In this document: positions 45,271 to 58,400 of the stretch, piece by piece | How the letters are laid out: every line of letters starts with the position of its first letter | Position numbering within the stretch: the stretch's first letter is position 1 | NCBI RefSeq assembly: GCF_020085105.1 | Contig: NC_058062.1 | Span: forward strand, 2,256,001 to 2,320,000 | Reading direction: 5' to 3' | Length of the DNA: 64,000 nt | DNA from: Siniperca chuatsi | Lineage: Eukaryota; Chordata; Actinopteri; Centrarchiformes; Sinipercidae | Made by a program: the position numbers and the translations under genes | The notes under the pieces: generated by a model | What the model was told of the DNA's origin: nothing | What the model saw: only the letters and a program-made list of their open reading frames with translations | The model's database searches: none

Positions 45271-47426
45271 TAAAGCAAAACGTCCATCAAAGTTTGCTGT
45301 CAACAACACGCAGATGGTGAGGGGAATGCGTGGACAACAAAGATGATTAATTTCTCACTGAGTACGTACAGAACAATGGCAAAGACCACGTATCATGTGG
45401 ATAAAACATGATTAAATTAAAGCTCTGAAATATCATTGTTTATTAAAGTGAAACTCTGACACTCTTAGAGGGCCTTAAGCAAAATTAAATACACAGCTTT
45501 GGGGGATTTTAGGAAATCTTATTTGCCTTCTTACAGTCAATAAAATGAACCTCATATCAGTTTAAGCTCTTAGCATACACAAATAAGAAGCTAATTATAA
45601 ATTGTATAAACCCTTCCATCTGCCACACCACACAGTATTTCCTTAAATGTTGGACTGTTTCTTTAAAATTCAGGTTTTGTTTTGGCACAAACATTTGTTT
45701 CCTGATATGACTGCTATGAATCACCATTCTTGAAATCAAAGCTGAAAATGTTAGATTCAATGGGATTTTCTCTTTTTAAAACACTGTACTAAAGCAGATT
45801 TTAGGGAGAGAGAAAAAAAAAATCAGATTTTTTTTTAGCCATTTCTCCCTGTTGTTTGAATACAGCATAACTGCAAGGGAGCATGAGTAATATTATGACA
45901 TGTGATAGACAGTAGTAAGCTGAGTGTGTGTTTGATGCTATCTGTGTCAAATCTATTTGTGTAACATCATGACTCACCTCTCTTTAGATTTGCCAGAACA
46001 ATCTCCCGAGGATGAACACCTACACACACATAATGAATGAAGCATACCGACTTGTGTTGGCAGCAACAGCTTGAATGAGATCATTAAAGAGAATATGATG
46101 AGTAAAGCACATTTACGGTAACAGGTTTGGAATATAATTTCTACAAAATCCTTTAATCCCGTTGGAGCTCACTACTGTACATGCTCTTCATGCATCGATT
46201 GATTGATTGATTGGGTTAAAAGTAGATTTATTTATCTATTATCTATCAGTAATAGATTTATTTTAAGCATCTAAGTATATAATGTGAACTATGTTTAGGT
46301 CTGTTATTCAGTAAATCAAAGTTAAACTTATTAAACAAGCAATTGACAACTCATCCAACGACAGAAACGGGCATCCTACAGTCACAAAATGACTCAGCTG
46401 AAATCTGAAAAGTCAAATTGTCCCTTTGTCCCAATAACTATTTAAAAATGTAATAAAAAAATCACAGCACACATTTTTTTAGAGAGTTTAGAGCTGTTTT
46501 GTTACCTAAGTGCTTTTATTCTGAAAAGCTTCAGATGGGTTATTAAAGGGTAGTGTTTTCCCCTTATTCCCCTAATTGCTTTCTGGGCCATTATGAGAAT
46601 ATATAGCTTTAAAAAATTAAGAATTATTTGTACCATAAAACCTTAATATGCACACTAAGCAAGCAGAGGCATAAACCCACAAGCATTAAAAATTAAGATA
46701 CAAAAAACCATTAAAAGTCATCAGAAGCCATCTTCTGTGTAATTACTACATAAATAATGAACAAAGCATTATAAATTATAGCATAATTTTTAGGAACTTT
46801 AGAAGCTGTGGTTATGCCAAGATTTAGCTACTGTCATAAATGAAAATGTGTACAAACTGCCTCCACCTTTAACATTATAATGCAGTGTTTTCATCATCAT
46901 AGTTTTGCAGGAACAACTTTCTTCCATTTGTGTGAAAACCACTAAGGTACTACTCCTACGATCTACAGGTCACTTTGGACTTATACGTGCATGCTGCGGC
47001 AGTACCCGGGGTTTTGGTTATGTGATGTTAAAATAAATCCCATTAAATCTAAGAACATGTATTCTGTTTTGAATTAATTATTAATGGAGCACCTCCGGGT
47101 TTTGTCTCTCTGACATTGCAGATTATATTAAATCAGGTAAAACTGTCACAATTTCTATTCCAATTCTTTTATTAGCAGTTTATGAACAGATAAGATCAGA
47201 TCATCTGAAAAGCAGAGACATCAGTATATTAAATATGTATGAATTTTATTAAATGGCATTGGAACATTTAGAACAGATCAACAGGGGATGATAAAATAAA
47301 AGATTAACAAAAATAAGAATGCAAATTTACCAGTTTAACTATTAGAAATGACAAATTGGTGCTAAGGACGCTAAAGAACAGGGTGTAAAGGTAAAGATTT
47401 AGGTAAAATAAAACAGCAATAATTCA

Positions 47427-47570
47427 CATTAAAGAAACAGTCTGAAATTTGGGGAAATCTTGCTTGCTGCCTAAAGTGAATATCAGCTTCATCTTTGCAT
47501 GTCCAGTACAGATGTTGGACACAATGTTTTTAGCCTAGCTTAGCACAAAGACTGTGTCAAAGTCCCAATC
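47427..47570 (+). repeat. dispersed repeat, TTAGCCTAGCTTAGCAC type
   Basis: AAACAGTCTGAAATTTGGGG followed by TTAGCCTAGCTTAGCACAAA. Fragments of the same family are built into the gig2 introns near 2690 and 11068. Confidence 0.6.
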
Positions 47571-48573
47571 TGTAGGACTGTTTCTTTTAAGGAAAGCCGG
47601 TTCAGGTTGACTGTTGCAAAGAATTTAAGGACAACATTTAATTAAAAATGACATGAATAGGCACATAAATAAAAAGACAAATGTTGACAAACTGACCCCA
47701 AGCAGAATCAGATTTATAAGGATTTGCTTTGCATGACTGTTCATCTCCCTCTGTAACTGACTCTTAAGACACAAACTCATTCATCAGAGTCAAATAGGTC
47801 CAGTGTATGGAGGAAATATGGCAACAAATTAACATAAAATAAAAACACAAATCATTTAATTTTCACTAAAACTCTTAAAAGATAAAAAAACCAACAATGT
47901 TGTTTTAAAAAAAAAAAATTAGTTTGTCCAGTTAGTATCATTTGAAGTAGACTCTTGCTAATAATTTAATAATATAAAATCTAAAAGGTTCAAATGATCA
48001 ACATGGTCAGTGCAGTTAATAAACTGGAAATCTGTCCCTTTGTTAGTGAACCCAGGCTTTAAAAAAAAGCTATGGAGTGGACCTCGAGTTAAGATTGTTT
48101 TCCAAACTACTGTTTCCAAGGTCAAATACTGACCTTACTCTAAATACTGAGTCAGTTCGCTGATTTGATGACTCCTTTTTTATCCTCTGGGGAGCATAAA
48201 TATCATATTTCATGACAATATATCTCTTATATTATGAGATATCTTGCATAAGGAAGTTGGCATTTTGTCCTAAAGGTGGTGTTACAGGAAAACTCATGGG
48301 GTGTCCAGAACAGGAAGGGTTTACTCTGTGGGGAGCATGAATGTGCTGAGTAAAGCAGAATGAAAAGTTGCTGCCATTTTGGTTATAGTGGCATATGTTG
48401 ATTGAGTGGTACGTCACTGTTGGGTTTTGGTATGCTGGACTGGCGATAAGAATCTGTATATGACAGTGGGAAGTGGTATCTTGGAAGATCAGTGATGTAC
48501 TATTTTTCAGAGCCATAAGGCAGTGGAACAGCAGCATCATACCAAACACAACATACAGCAACATGTACATACA

Positions 48574-48640
48574 ATGACGACTGAAACCTTTTCTACGATA
48601 GAACACTCCTGGACGAATGAGGGACTACACCGTCTTAATA
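48574..48640 (+). repeat. copy of the foldback-repeat arm
   Basis: ACGACTGAAACCTTTTCTAC followed by ACTCCTGGACGAATGAGGGA and ACACCGTCTT, the same run found at 19430-19492 and 57763-57820. Confidence 0.75.
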
Positions 48641-49320
48641 CGTACATGTATTTGTTAAGTGTTTCATAGCTGATTACACTGAGCTGAGAGCTTAAAAGTC
48701 CAGTGTTTGAGCTACAGTACATGAACTAACTCGTGCACATTTGCTGGTCATACAAACAGTGAAGATTTCACTGACATGTAGAGGACAAACAAGGTCGGTA
48801 GGCCTTTAAAAATAATGTCAAAGTGTGGGGTCATTTTCAAATCTCAAATTCAAACGCATAAAAAAAATTGTTTTGGTCCTTTAGTGTTTCCATGGGTGTA
48901 AGTAAATTACTGTTCTCCTCACCTTTCAGCTGCTTGTGTGTAACGATGGAGTCGTATTTAATTTAATTTCCTTAATAAAATGATGAAAATAAAAGGAAGT
49001 CATTTTTTGATCACAGTTCTTATAACAGCAGCAGGACGTGACTACTTGCTGGTTTTTAGGTTTGTGGCTGACATTGCCATGTTCGTTGTGCTCTAAAACA
49101 CTGACTCGTTTTTTGTTGTTCTTCAAGCTGATCAGAAAACAACTGATCAGATAAAAAGTGTAGTGACTTGGCAGCTTCAGTCTTGTTAAAAAACAACAAC
49201 ACACTGTCTGTGACGTTCTTCATTCATCTAACATGAAAGCAGCGTAAATCAAAGGGCTTTGTGCCAAATTCACCCTCGTTTCCCCCATGTCTCCTCCATC
49301 TGTCTGTTTCCATCTCATTA

Positions 49321-49326
49321 TTTATT
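49321..49326 (-). terminator. polyadenylation signal of pigq
   Basis: AATAAA on the minus strand, 74 bases after the pigq stop codon at 49401. Confidence 0.5.
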
Positions 49327-49400
49327 CAGTCACTTCCCTTTCCTCTGTCCCCTCATCTCTCCCTTGTCTTTCTCTCTCTCACATTACTGGCTGATGTCTC

Positions 49401-52400
49401 TCAGTCAGTCTTGGTGGTTTTGTGTCTCCAGGGGTAAATCAGCTCCCCAACAAACAGTTTCTTGACCAGGGCAGCCCATGAGTCTTTGGGGTAACAGCTA
49501 TAAGTCGGGGTTCGGTAGGTCTGAACCACTGTGCTGCACTTCAGAGGGTTAATCTGGGGAAGAAAACACGAGAACATGATAATATGAACAAATACTGAAA
49601 AAGAGACAAAAATAACAAATGCGTACATAATTTGCATGTGTGGTTTTACTTCATTACTCCATTATACCGAGCCTCAGAACAAACATGGAGGAAAATATTT
49701 TAGATGGCAGAAAAAAAAAGAAATTCTACTTTTGCATTCTCAGTAAAAATGTTGTTTGTGTCCCACCAGCAGTAACAACAATAAGACTTGAAGGCCCAAA
49801 TCCTTCAGAATAAAAGCATTAACTGACCAGAACCCTTTAATTCCCCTCCATACATATTTTAAGACATATAAAAATACTGTGCTTTGACTAATAATTTGTG
49901 TGTGATATGGTTTTTCCACAAAAAAAGTTTAACTACTGGACACAAGATGTCTCCTACTTCACTGAAAAGTCCATTCTCAATGTTTGTGACCTGGAGGCTT
50001 CAAGTTTCCATATTACACTTGTGTAAGTTGCATACGGGACCCTGATTGGTTCCAAAATCATCTTGTATGTCCAGGTGTTAAACTGAAATTTGAGGTGCAG
50101 ATGAATGTGAAAAAACTCTGTACATACATCATTCTGCACAGCGAAGCTCAAACATCCAAGTGTAGTAACGATATGCAAAACACATCTGAGTAGAGGGGGA
50201 CTTTAAACGTTGTTTGTGAATAAATTATGGGGAATTTAATCTGTAGCTCTTTTAGAAAAACAACAACAGCTATACTGTACAATGCTGACATTTTGAGACT
50301 AGAGTGTCCTCTGTATAATTCCTTTTTGATTTGATTAAAATGCATAAATCACACACACTGACGTGCCTCTTTTTCATTTTTGCGCTGCCCCCCAGAGAGT
50401 GTATGGACTTGACGGGACACAGAACACTACTGTATCCTCCTATAAATTGGCATTGATCAAGGTGACGGGGAATAAAAGTGGGAGTAATTCTCTTCAGATT
50501 ATGGGGTGAGTGGAAGGACTTGATTTTGGAAATTGCCCTTCAGCTGGAGGAAACTAGACCAATTTCACTGGACAAACTTCAAATTCTATATTTAAGATCT
50601 TAAAACAGAAACAAAATGTGAAGTCTCACCTCCATCAGCAGGTGAAGGGCCGTCCCAGGCTCCTCACACAGCACCCTGAACTTTACACCCTCTGTAATAG
50701 TACATGGCACATGCATCAGTAAGAGGATAAGACTAATCATCAATCCATTCATCCATAAAATTAGTCCTTTTGTTTCAAGACACTTAAATGACCTGCAGAT
50801 ACCCTGCATCATGTTGTCATCCATCTGTCTATCCAATATTTCTTCCACATTGCTTTAATATAATATAACTCATTAGGTTTGCACACATTAAATGTTCCCC
50901 CTAAATAAGCAAAGTTGAAGCAGAAAAGTCTAAAATCTAACCAGATCATCTGGTCTACAGGGACAACCTGTGGTGTTAGCATGCAGTTTTATATTTTAAT
51001 AGAATACATTATTTCTATTTTATCCTGATTTTAAAGAACTTATTAAACTTTAATTAACCTATAGCACTTAACTGTCATCTTTCATCCAACTCTGTTTTGA
51101 ACAGTATTTCACAAATAAAGTGGAGCGATGGTAAAGGTGATGTACCTGCCAGTCTGTAGGACCGACAGATGCGGAGGCCCATGGCGAACAGAGGGAAAGA
51201 GTTAATGAAGTCCACACTGAGGTGGAGGACGCCCTGGAACAGCACCACCACCAGCCGCAACTGCACAACACAGGGACACACAAGGGTTAAAAACAAACCC
51301 ATCGCACTGGAAATAATTAGGGCTGGAGTTGCATATTAAACTCATCTTGAAATGTTGTTACAAGTTGGAAATGAACCACGCACGTTGTTACAATGAACCA
51401 CGCATCCACATGTTGTGGATAAAAACAAGGCGGTTTCCAATCCGATAATCTATTGTTTGAACATGTTCTTAGTTTGCATTAAGTGAACAAATTGAAGCAC
51501 ACATTTCATAATTAATTTAAAGGGATACTCCTTCCAGAATCGATTTATAACTATCAAAAACACCGCGTGCAGATTTTAAGGGTGTTTGTTAGTTTGTAAC
51601 TGGCTTCTTCACTGAAGTATTTTTTGGCTGATTCCTGTATTTTAAGACTCAGTGTATTCAAATGACTTATTTTAGGCCACTAAATAAATAAATAAATGAT
51701 TCAGTATTTCGCCACCACAGCTTCATTCCTGGTCAGTGTGAAGACGGCTTTGAAACAACATTAATGGGTCTGTAATTTCCTGATCATTTCCAAGGAAGTT
51801 TAATGAGAAGAACATCTGGTGCTGATTAAAAGGAAAATTAAGACAAAATGGTTGAAATTTTCCTTGGAAGAACTTCTTCATTTAAACAAAACGTAAAAAA
51901 AAAAAAAAATATAATTAAAACAACCAACTCAATAGATAAAATATGAAAAATCCAAATAATTAAAACATTTTTGAGACTCTCTTTTGGTGTCTATGCGGGG
52001 GGTGGGGTTATGAAGGGGTACTTTGATTCATGACTTCAGTATTTCTAGAATCCGGTCTATGGCTGTAGATGTGGGCGTGATTCAGAGGTCTGGATCCTGG
52101 CGAGCACAGAAGAGAATTATGCTGCAGAAGTAGTTGGACAACTTTCTATGGACACGGTAACTGACATGAACTCAAACTGAGCTGCTGCGCTCATTAAAAT
52201 GCCTTCACTTGTGAGTCGTCTTACCAGAGTGAAGACCAGGTAGTAGAGCGCTGTGGTGGGCAGCAGGAACAGCAGGACGGTGAACAGCAGCGTTCCAATG
52301 AAGAGCTGAAGCACCACAAACACACTCACAGTAAACATCTGTAACTCTGTGATGATGACGACTATGATGTGTGTGTGTGTGTGTGTGTGTGTTACCTGGT

Positions 52401-55400
52401 CCAGGTCATAGGAGCAGGAGTCCACCCTCTGCCGCAGGACGTTCCATTTCTTGCCTCTGAAGAGCCTCCAGAGGGACGAGAGGCCGTAGATCTTCAGACA
52501 GTACAGCCTGACGGAGACACAGACGCAACTGATTACATGCAAAAAACAATTCCAGCTAAATAACTGTTACCGAGCTAAACAGCAGGTGTACAGACAGAAG
52601 AAATGGGGGAGAGAATAGAATAATAACAGAAATGGGTTGGGGTGTACTATGTGAGAGTTATGTACTGAGAGAATTGATCCAGGAGGCTGTTCAGACAGTT
52701 AATATTGATCAGCAATGGTATTTCAGTAGTGTGGATTTCAGTGGACAGTTTGCTCCGTGTTGGATTACAACAGAAGGTTTAGCCAAAGGACAAATCTCCA
52801 TTAAAAATGTATATTTCTAAGAACTATGGACATAGACGTGGAGGGAATGGGATAAGTTATACAACTGTGTTTCATGTACAGTCTTGTCTTTGGATTGTAA
52901 TGTACTCAATCCACATTTCATTTCATTTTGATAAATAAGATTGAGAGGGGGGTTATTACCCAACTGGGGAGAAATAACTGGGGATAAATAATAAATATTT
53001 AAAATGTGGTCACAAGGCAGTTATTATTTATGTTCTCATTCCAGGCGTAACGTCCTACATTATCCTCTCTAAAGACAGACAGAGAAGCTTTGTAAAGCTA
53101 GTTCTGAAGAACAAGTATACGTTTTATTCATCCTCTCCAAGAAACTGAATTGAGAGACAGGAGATATTTTTAGGTCCACACATACAGATTTAATAAGTTA
53201 CTCTGACAAAAGGTTCTCAAACTGAATTAAAAAAAACATACCACTATATTCCAAGAGCTGTTGGAGCATAAATATGTAACAAGGAAAGTGGGTAATATTT
53301 CATTATGCACCACGGGCGAGGGAGCCAAGCTATCTTTAGAGCAAATGCATAATTTAGTCAACCCTCTCTCCTCCAACATCCAAGACTATTATCACAGTGT
53401 TCAGCCATCCATCACACCACGCACCAGACTCCGAGCTCTACAGCCACTAGTCCTGCTCGTTTAAAATAAATCTCAATGGAAATCAAAGCAGGTGAGTTTA
53501 CCTGAGAGCCAATTTAACAGCCGTGATTTTAAAATATTAAGGATTAGAATATCACCAGACTTATCCTTTAACCCCCAAACAGGACTTACCAGTGGTGGCA
53601 TGTCACGGCATGGCTTTACACGCCCCGACATGTTATCAAGTGAAAGAACAAAACAATACTTTTCTTTTTCACTACAACATGAGGACTCAGTGACACAGTT
53701 TAAACTTTCTGAGTCTAATGATGCACCAGGACATTTTTACATTTCATATTCTTTGATGGAGCAAAAGCCAGCTTTTGAGCTGCTCTACCAGACTACACAG
53801 TAGATGTTCCACACTTTAGATTAAAAACAAGACTACAGCCATGCTAGCAGCTCTGTGTGGCTGTATTTAGGCACATCAGTGCGTTGAGCTAAATGCTAAT
53901 GTTATGATGGGTGAGCCATCCAATAGCTAAGACATTTCACTTAAAACCACAAATGTCAACCTCACGGTGGCTCTAGAAGAAAAGTCAGATGATCACCGAA
54001 ATCAGAGGGATTCATGAATGTCTGTATACAATTTCATGGCAATCCATCTAATAGTCATTTACATATTTTAGTCTGGGCCAGTGGTGGACCGACTGACATT
54101 GCCATCACTAGAGCCATGCTGCTAGCATGGCGAAAAATAAACATCTAAACAGCTTTTTTTTGAAAAGGTGGAAATCCAAACATAAATCTGACTCCCTAAG
54201 GATGCAGCAATATCGTTAGGTTCAGTATGCACCAGGACATGTTTAAATGTCACTCTTTTATTCTACCAGATCTTTCACAATTACAGGAGTTTCAATTCTT
54301 CGCCATCACGGCTCCTACAGTTTGGATCGTCCTGCCTGAGTGAGTCCAGGCAAATAAATCTTCATAATCTTTACTATCTCTTATCGTCAATGATTGTCCT
54401 GAAAAGCACAGGAACAGCAAACATCTTGAGCAAAGTGTCTAGAAGTGATGAGAAGGGCAGAGTGTGTACCAACTGAGGCAGACTGAAGGAAACAACTTGA
54501 AGCACTAAATTATTTCATACAACCATCTGACCCAGTTATGCAACAGTGACGTAAAACAAAACATCCTGTTCTGCAAGTCGGATTCAGGTGATTTATGTGT
54601 CGTTGTACCAGTTATAACTAAAGAGATAATAACGACTGTTTTTCTTTCTCTTTCACACGCATTTGAATCTAGTGGGTGTGCTGCTGCAAAAGTAGGCTTT
54701 TTCTGCTGTTTATTCCATAGGTCTGTTGCAATGAAGTGTTGTAATGATTATTTCCTCAAAGATGGCATTAATGTTGCTCGGTGCGTCCTTCCATCACTTT
54801 CCAGAGCAACAACTACTCATCAAATGCCATGACATTCGGTATGGATAGTCAACATCCCCAGAAAATGCTTTAGTCCAGCCCCACGGCGGGGAAGAAACGT
54901 CCATGTGTACACAGGAAAACTATAAAAATCTTAGGGCAGCTTGCAATGAAACCCAAGAGGATGATCATTTTCCATTTTGGACAGTTACTCTCCTGGTGCA
55001 GATGGAGGCACTGTAATGGTCATTTTGTGCTCCCACCTCCACTCAAGCCCCCACATTCACACAGGTTAAACCAAGACTGTAATGTGCGGATCCATAAGGA
55101 ACTGTAATTAAAATGTTTTCACTAGAGCAACAAAGGAAGAAAAAGGAAAAGCACGCCCCCTGCAGGGAATAGAAAGGAACATCTCACAAATCTACAGTGT
55201 GTCCCAATTCAATACTACATACTAATTCTGAGCATTTTTGAGCATGTAGTGTGTTCACAGTAAGAAAGAAAGTCAGTATGCATACTGAAACACTTGATTT
55301 TTGAGTGTGCTGTTGATGAACACTATTGATGCACAAAAGAAATGGAAGTGCTACCCACAGCTGCAAAACATTACAGTAAATTGTGGTGAGTGATGGTGGT

Positions 55401-58400
55401 GAGACGGCTGCAGAAAGATCTTAAAAAAAACCAAAAAATAAATCTTTGGAAAAACATTTTGCCCTCTCTTTAAGTTTAATTTGCAGTTTGATTGACATCT
55501 GATGGCGCACATGCAGTATTTTATCATTTCCTGATAGTATGAAATTATTTGTGGAATACTAACCGCAAAACCAGTGTACTGAAGATTGTACATTGTTCAC
55601 AATTAGTATGTAGTATGGAATCATCAAATCAGATAATGTGTGTGGACTCAGACTGAACACAAACACAAGTTCATCACATGTCAATGTGCTGATTTTAAAA
55701 TTAGCAACAGAAGGAGCACAAGAGCAGCGTTTACACAGAGTGATCAAACAGTTCCCCACTAAGACCAGGTCATACAGATGGTGAAGGATTTCATCAAAAT
55801 GTACAATAATGACTGTCAAACTAACTGCAATTCTTATAAAACACACTTAAGACAAGAGAGGGGCATGGACGGTGTGATGTAGTCTGTAATGTGACCTACG
55901 CACAACTGGGATCTTCCCAGTTCATCAGGGGCCTGCTTCACCAAATTTGCAACATGTAAGCTGCATGCTCTTGTATGACCCATGCATGCAAGAGCCCTGC
56001 AGAACTTTATCATCATTTTGTGAGTGGCAGTCATTTGTGAAACGGGATGCTGCCACCATTTGCGATCTGTGTGTAAGCAGCGCTTGCAAATCACTTTTGT
56101 GAAAGCTGCATTTTCCCAAGCAGAGTAAACTTACACCACTAGGCTGCTTCCGTTAGCTCGTCAGGTAGATATAAACTAGCCCCACTTGAAAAAAAAAAAA
56201 AAAAAACTCTGTACGGACTTGGAAGTGAAACACACAAAGCTCTGAGTAATTAAACCTCTCAAATCTTTGACCCAATTATGAGTTAGCAGCAGCCACTCTT
56301 ACAACAGTTTGTGATTCAGTCTTCCGAGAGGCTAAATCTACAAGGACAATACTTCTTAACCCTGTTAGTCATAATTTTAATTTTAAGTCTAACATGCTCC
56401 TCTTTTTTTTTTTTTCTCAACGTAGCCCCTGGTTCTTTGTTTCGTTGCAGTGAAAAAAACTGAACATAAACTAGTAGTTGAACCTGTGCTGAGGTGTCAC
56501 CTGGCTCCGTAGACGTAGAAGCAGTAGATGTGGAAGGTGAGCAGGGCGACCATGTCAGAGAGCAGCGAGAGGGCAAAGCTCAGGCCCAGGCAGGCCGACA
56601 GGCCTCCGTACCATAGGATCCCCTCGATAAAGGGAGACATCAGGTGGATGTAGCCTGGATGGAAAGGGGATACATCATGGTGAAAGTGACCAGTGTAGTG
56701 ACCTTTGAAGCCTCTAGGGGATGCAAGTAGAGCTTTTAGTCATGTTTTCTGAAAAATTTTAGCATGAAAATGGTAAAGATACATAGAGAACATCAGTACA
56801 ATATAAAGCCCTGAGTGTGTTTTGTGCTGTGACTCACTGATCCAGAGGTGAATGTGGTAGAGGAAGAAGCGGCCCAGAACCTGATCCAGGGCCCGGTTCA
56901 TCTTCAGCCCCGCAGGAGCTCCCATCAGCCACTGCAGCAGCTCCTCCAGCTCTTTAGCCACATGCTGAGGAAGAATCACAGGAGTTTAACGGTAGGACAA
57001 AGAAATCTGACGACACCATTTCATTTCATCTGCGGATATAGTTTGTGTGGCATCTTCTGAATGAAAGCCAAAAGTGGCAATTAAATAATAATAATAAATA
57101 ATAATTAATTGTCTTGAGATAATAAATTATAGTTCTGTTTCACTAATATTATATTTTGAGGCCGTTGTCCTGAGAGAATGACTTGATATCCTGTTATTTG
57201 TTCTGTTTGTAAATGGTTTGAAAAAGAGAACAGGATGTGCCATAACAGTATTTTTTTTTTTTAAAAGATAATTTTTAGGCATATTTCCTTTATTTCATAG
57301 TCGACAGTGTAGCGACTGACAGGAAAAGTAAGAGGGAAAGAGAGAGGGCCATGACATGCAACAAAGGTCCTCAACTGGAACTGAACTGGGGACCTGGTTA
57401 ACCATTAGGCTACCAGTACGTCCCTGTAACAGTGTAATTATGTGAGACACACATTGCCTATTTCAGACCACACAATATCAGCCTGACAATGGCCCAACCT
57501 GATAAACAAAAGAAAAATGAGTGTCGAGTGCGACAGTTGTTCATTTTATACCCGTGAAGCATGTCATGGTGGAAGACAGTCGACAACCGTGATAACAAGA
57601 AGTTATGACTCTATGATCACCCAATCTGACACAGCGATCACCAAGAAAGACTAAAATATTGTGTAGTCTGATCTCAGCGGCTGTAACTAACAGAAAAGGT
57701 TTCAGTCGTAGTCATCTGGACACTGTTTTCAGACTACTGTTTCAGACCACTGTTTCAGACTACGACTGAAACCTTTTCTACGATAGAACACTCCTGGACG
57801 AATGAGGGACTACACCGTCTTATGTAACTAACACACTTACATCAGCTGCAGGCACCAGTGTGTTGGCTAACATGGTGATGTGGTTGTCTCTGTAGAGCCA
57901 CGAGATGAGCAACATGCCGAGAGCCACATCCACCAGGAACGACACCAAGATGTTTGCTTTCCTACAGACAGACATGAAGGTAACAGGAGAAGAGTGTCAC
58001 TTCCAGCACTCATCTCTCTGCCGGTAATGCAATTAAAATAGAATAATCAATATAAAGATGAAATAAAATATAAATAGACAAAAAATTGTAGATCAGATAT
58101 ACAGTTAGTGTGGTTACAGTGCAGTAATAAGTTGTCCCAAATTCAATATTTACAGCAGAGTTTTTGATTTAGATTTGAAAGTGAATAACGCTGTGGATCA
58201 TTTAAGATCATCAGGAAGTGGGCTCCATGTGTGGAGCATCGTAGCTAAAAGCAGCTTCACCGCGTTGAGTTCTGACGCGAGCTTCAACCAGCTGACTGCT
58301 TCCTAATGATGTAAGAGACCTACTGGGTTTATATTCCTCAAGCAGATCAGAAATGTATATCGGCCCACGGTATTTAAGTGATTTATAACCTAGCAGCAGC

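Larger units (their letters stand above)
45271..49320. other. intergenic between rab40c and pigq
   Basis: About 4 kb, AT-rich. It holds a (GATT)n run at 46197-46212, a common repeat of the CCTAGCTTAGCACAAAGACT type at 47427-47570, a copy of the foldback arm at 48574-48640, and a possible 42-base exon at 45978-46019. No gene is established here. In human, a small gene (NHLRC4) lies in this neighbourhood, but nothing like it is seen. Confidence 0.45.

Noticed and set aside
55834..56119. Overlapping minus-strand frames of 64-95 codons in pigq intron 8
   Set aside because: No paired splice sites or family similarity; pigq exons on both sides join in phase without them.
57692..57779. Candidate microRNA precursor
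   Set aside because: The perfect stem with a 44-base loop and repeat-family copies elsewhere points to a mobile-element foldback; microRNA stems usually carry mismatches and smaller loops.
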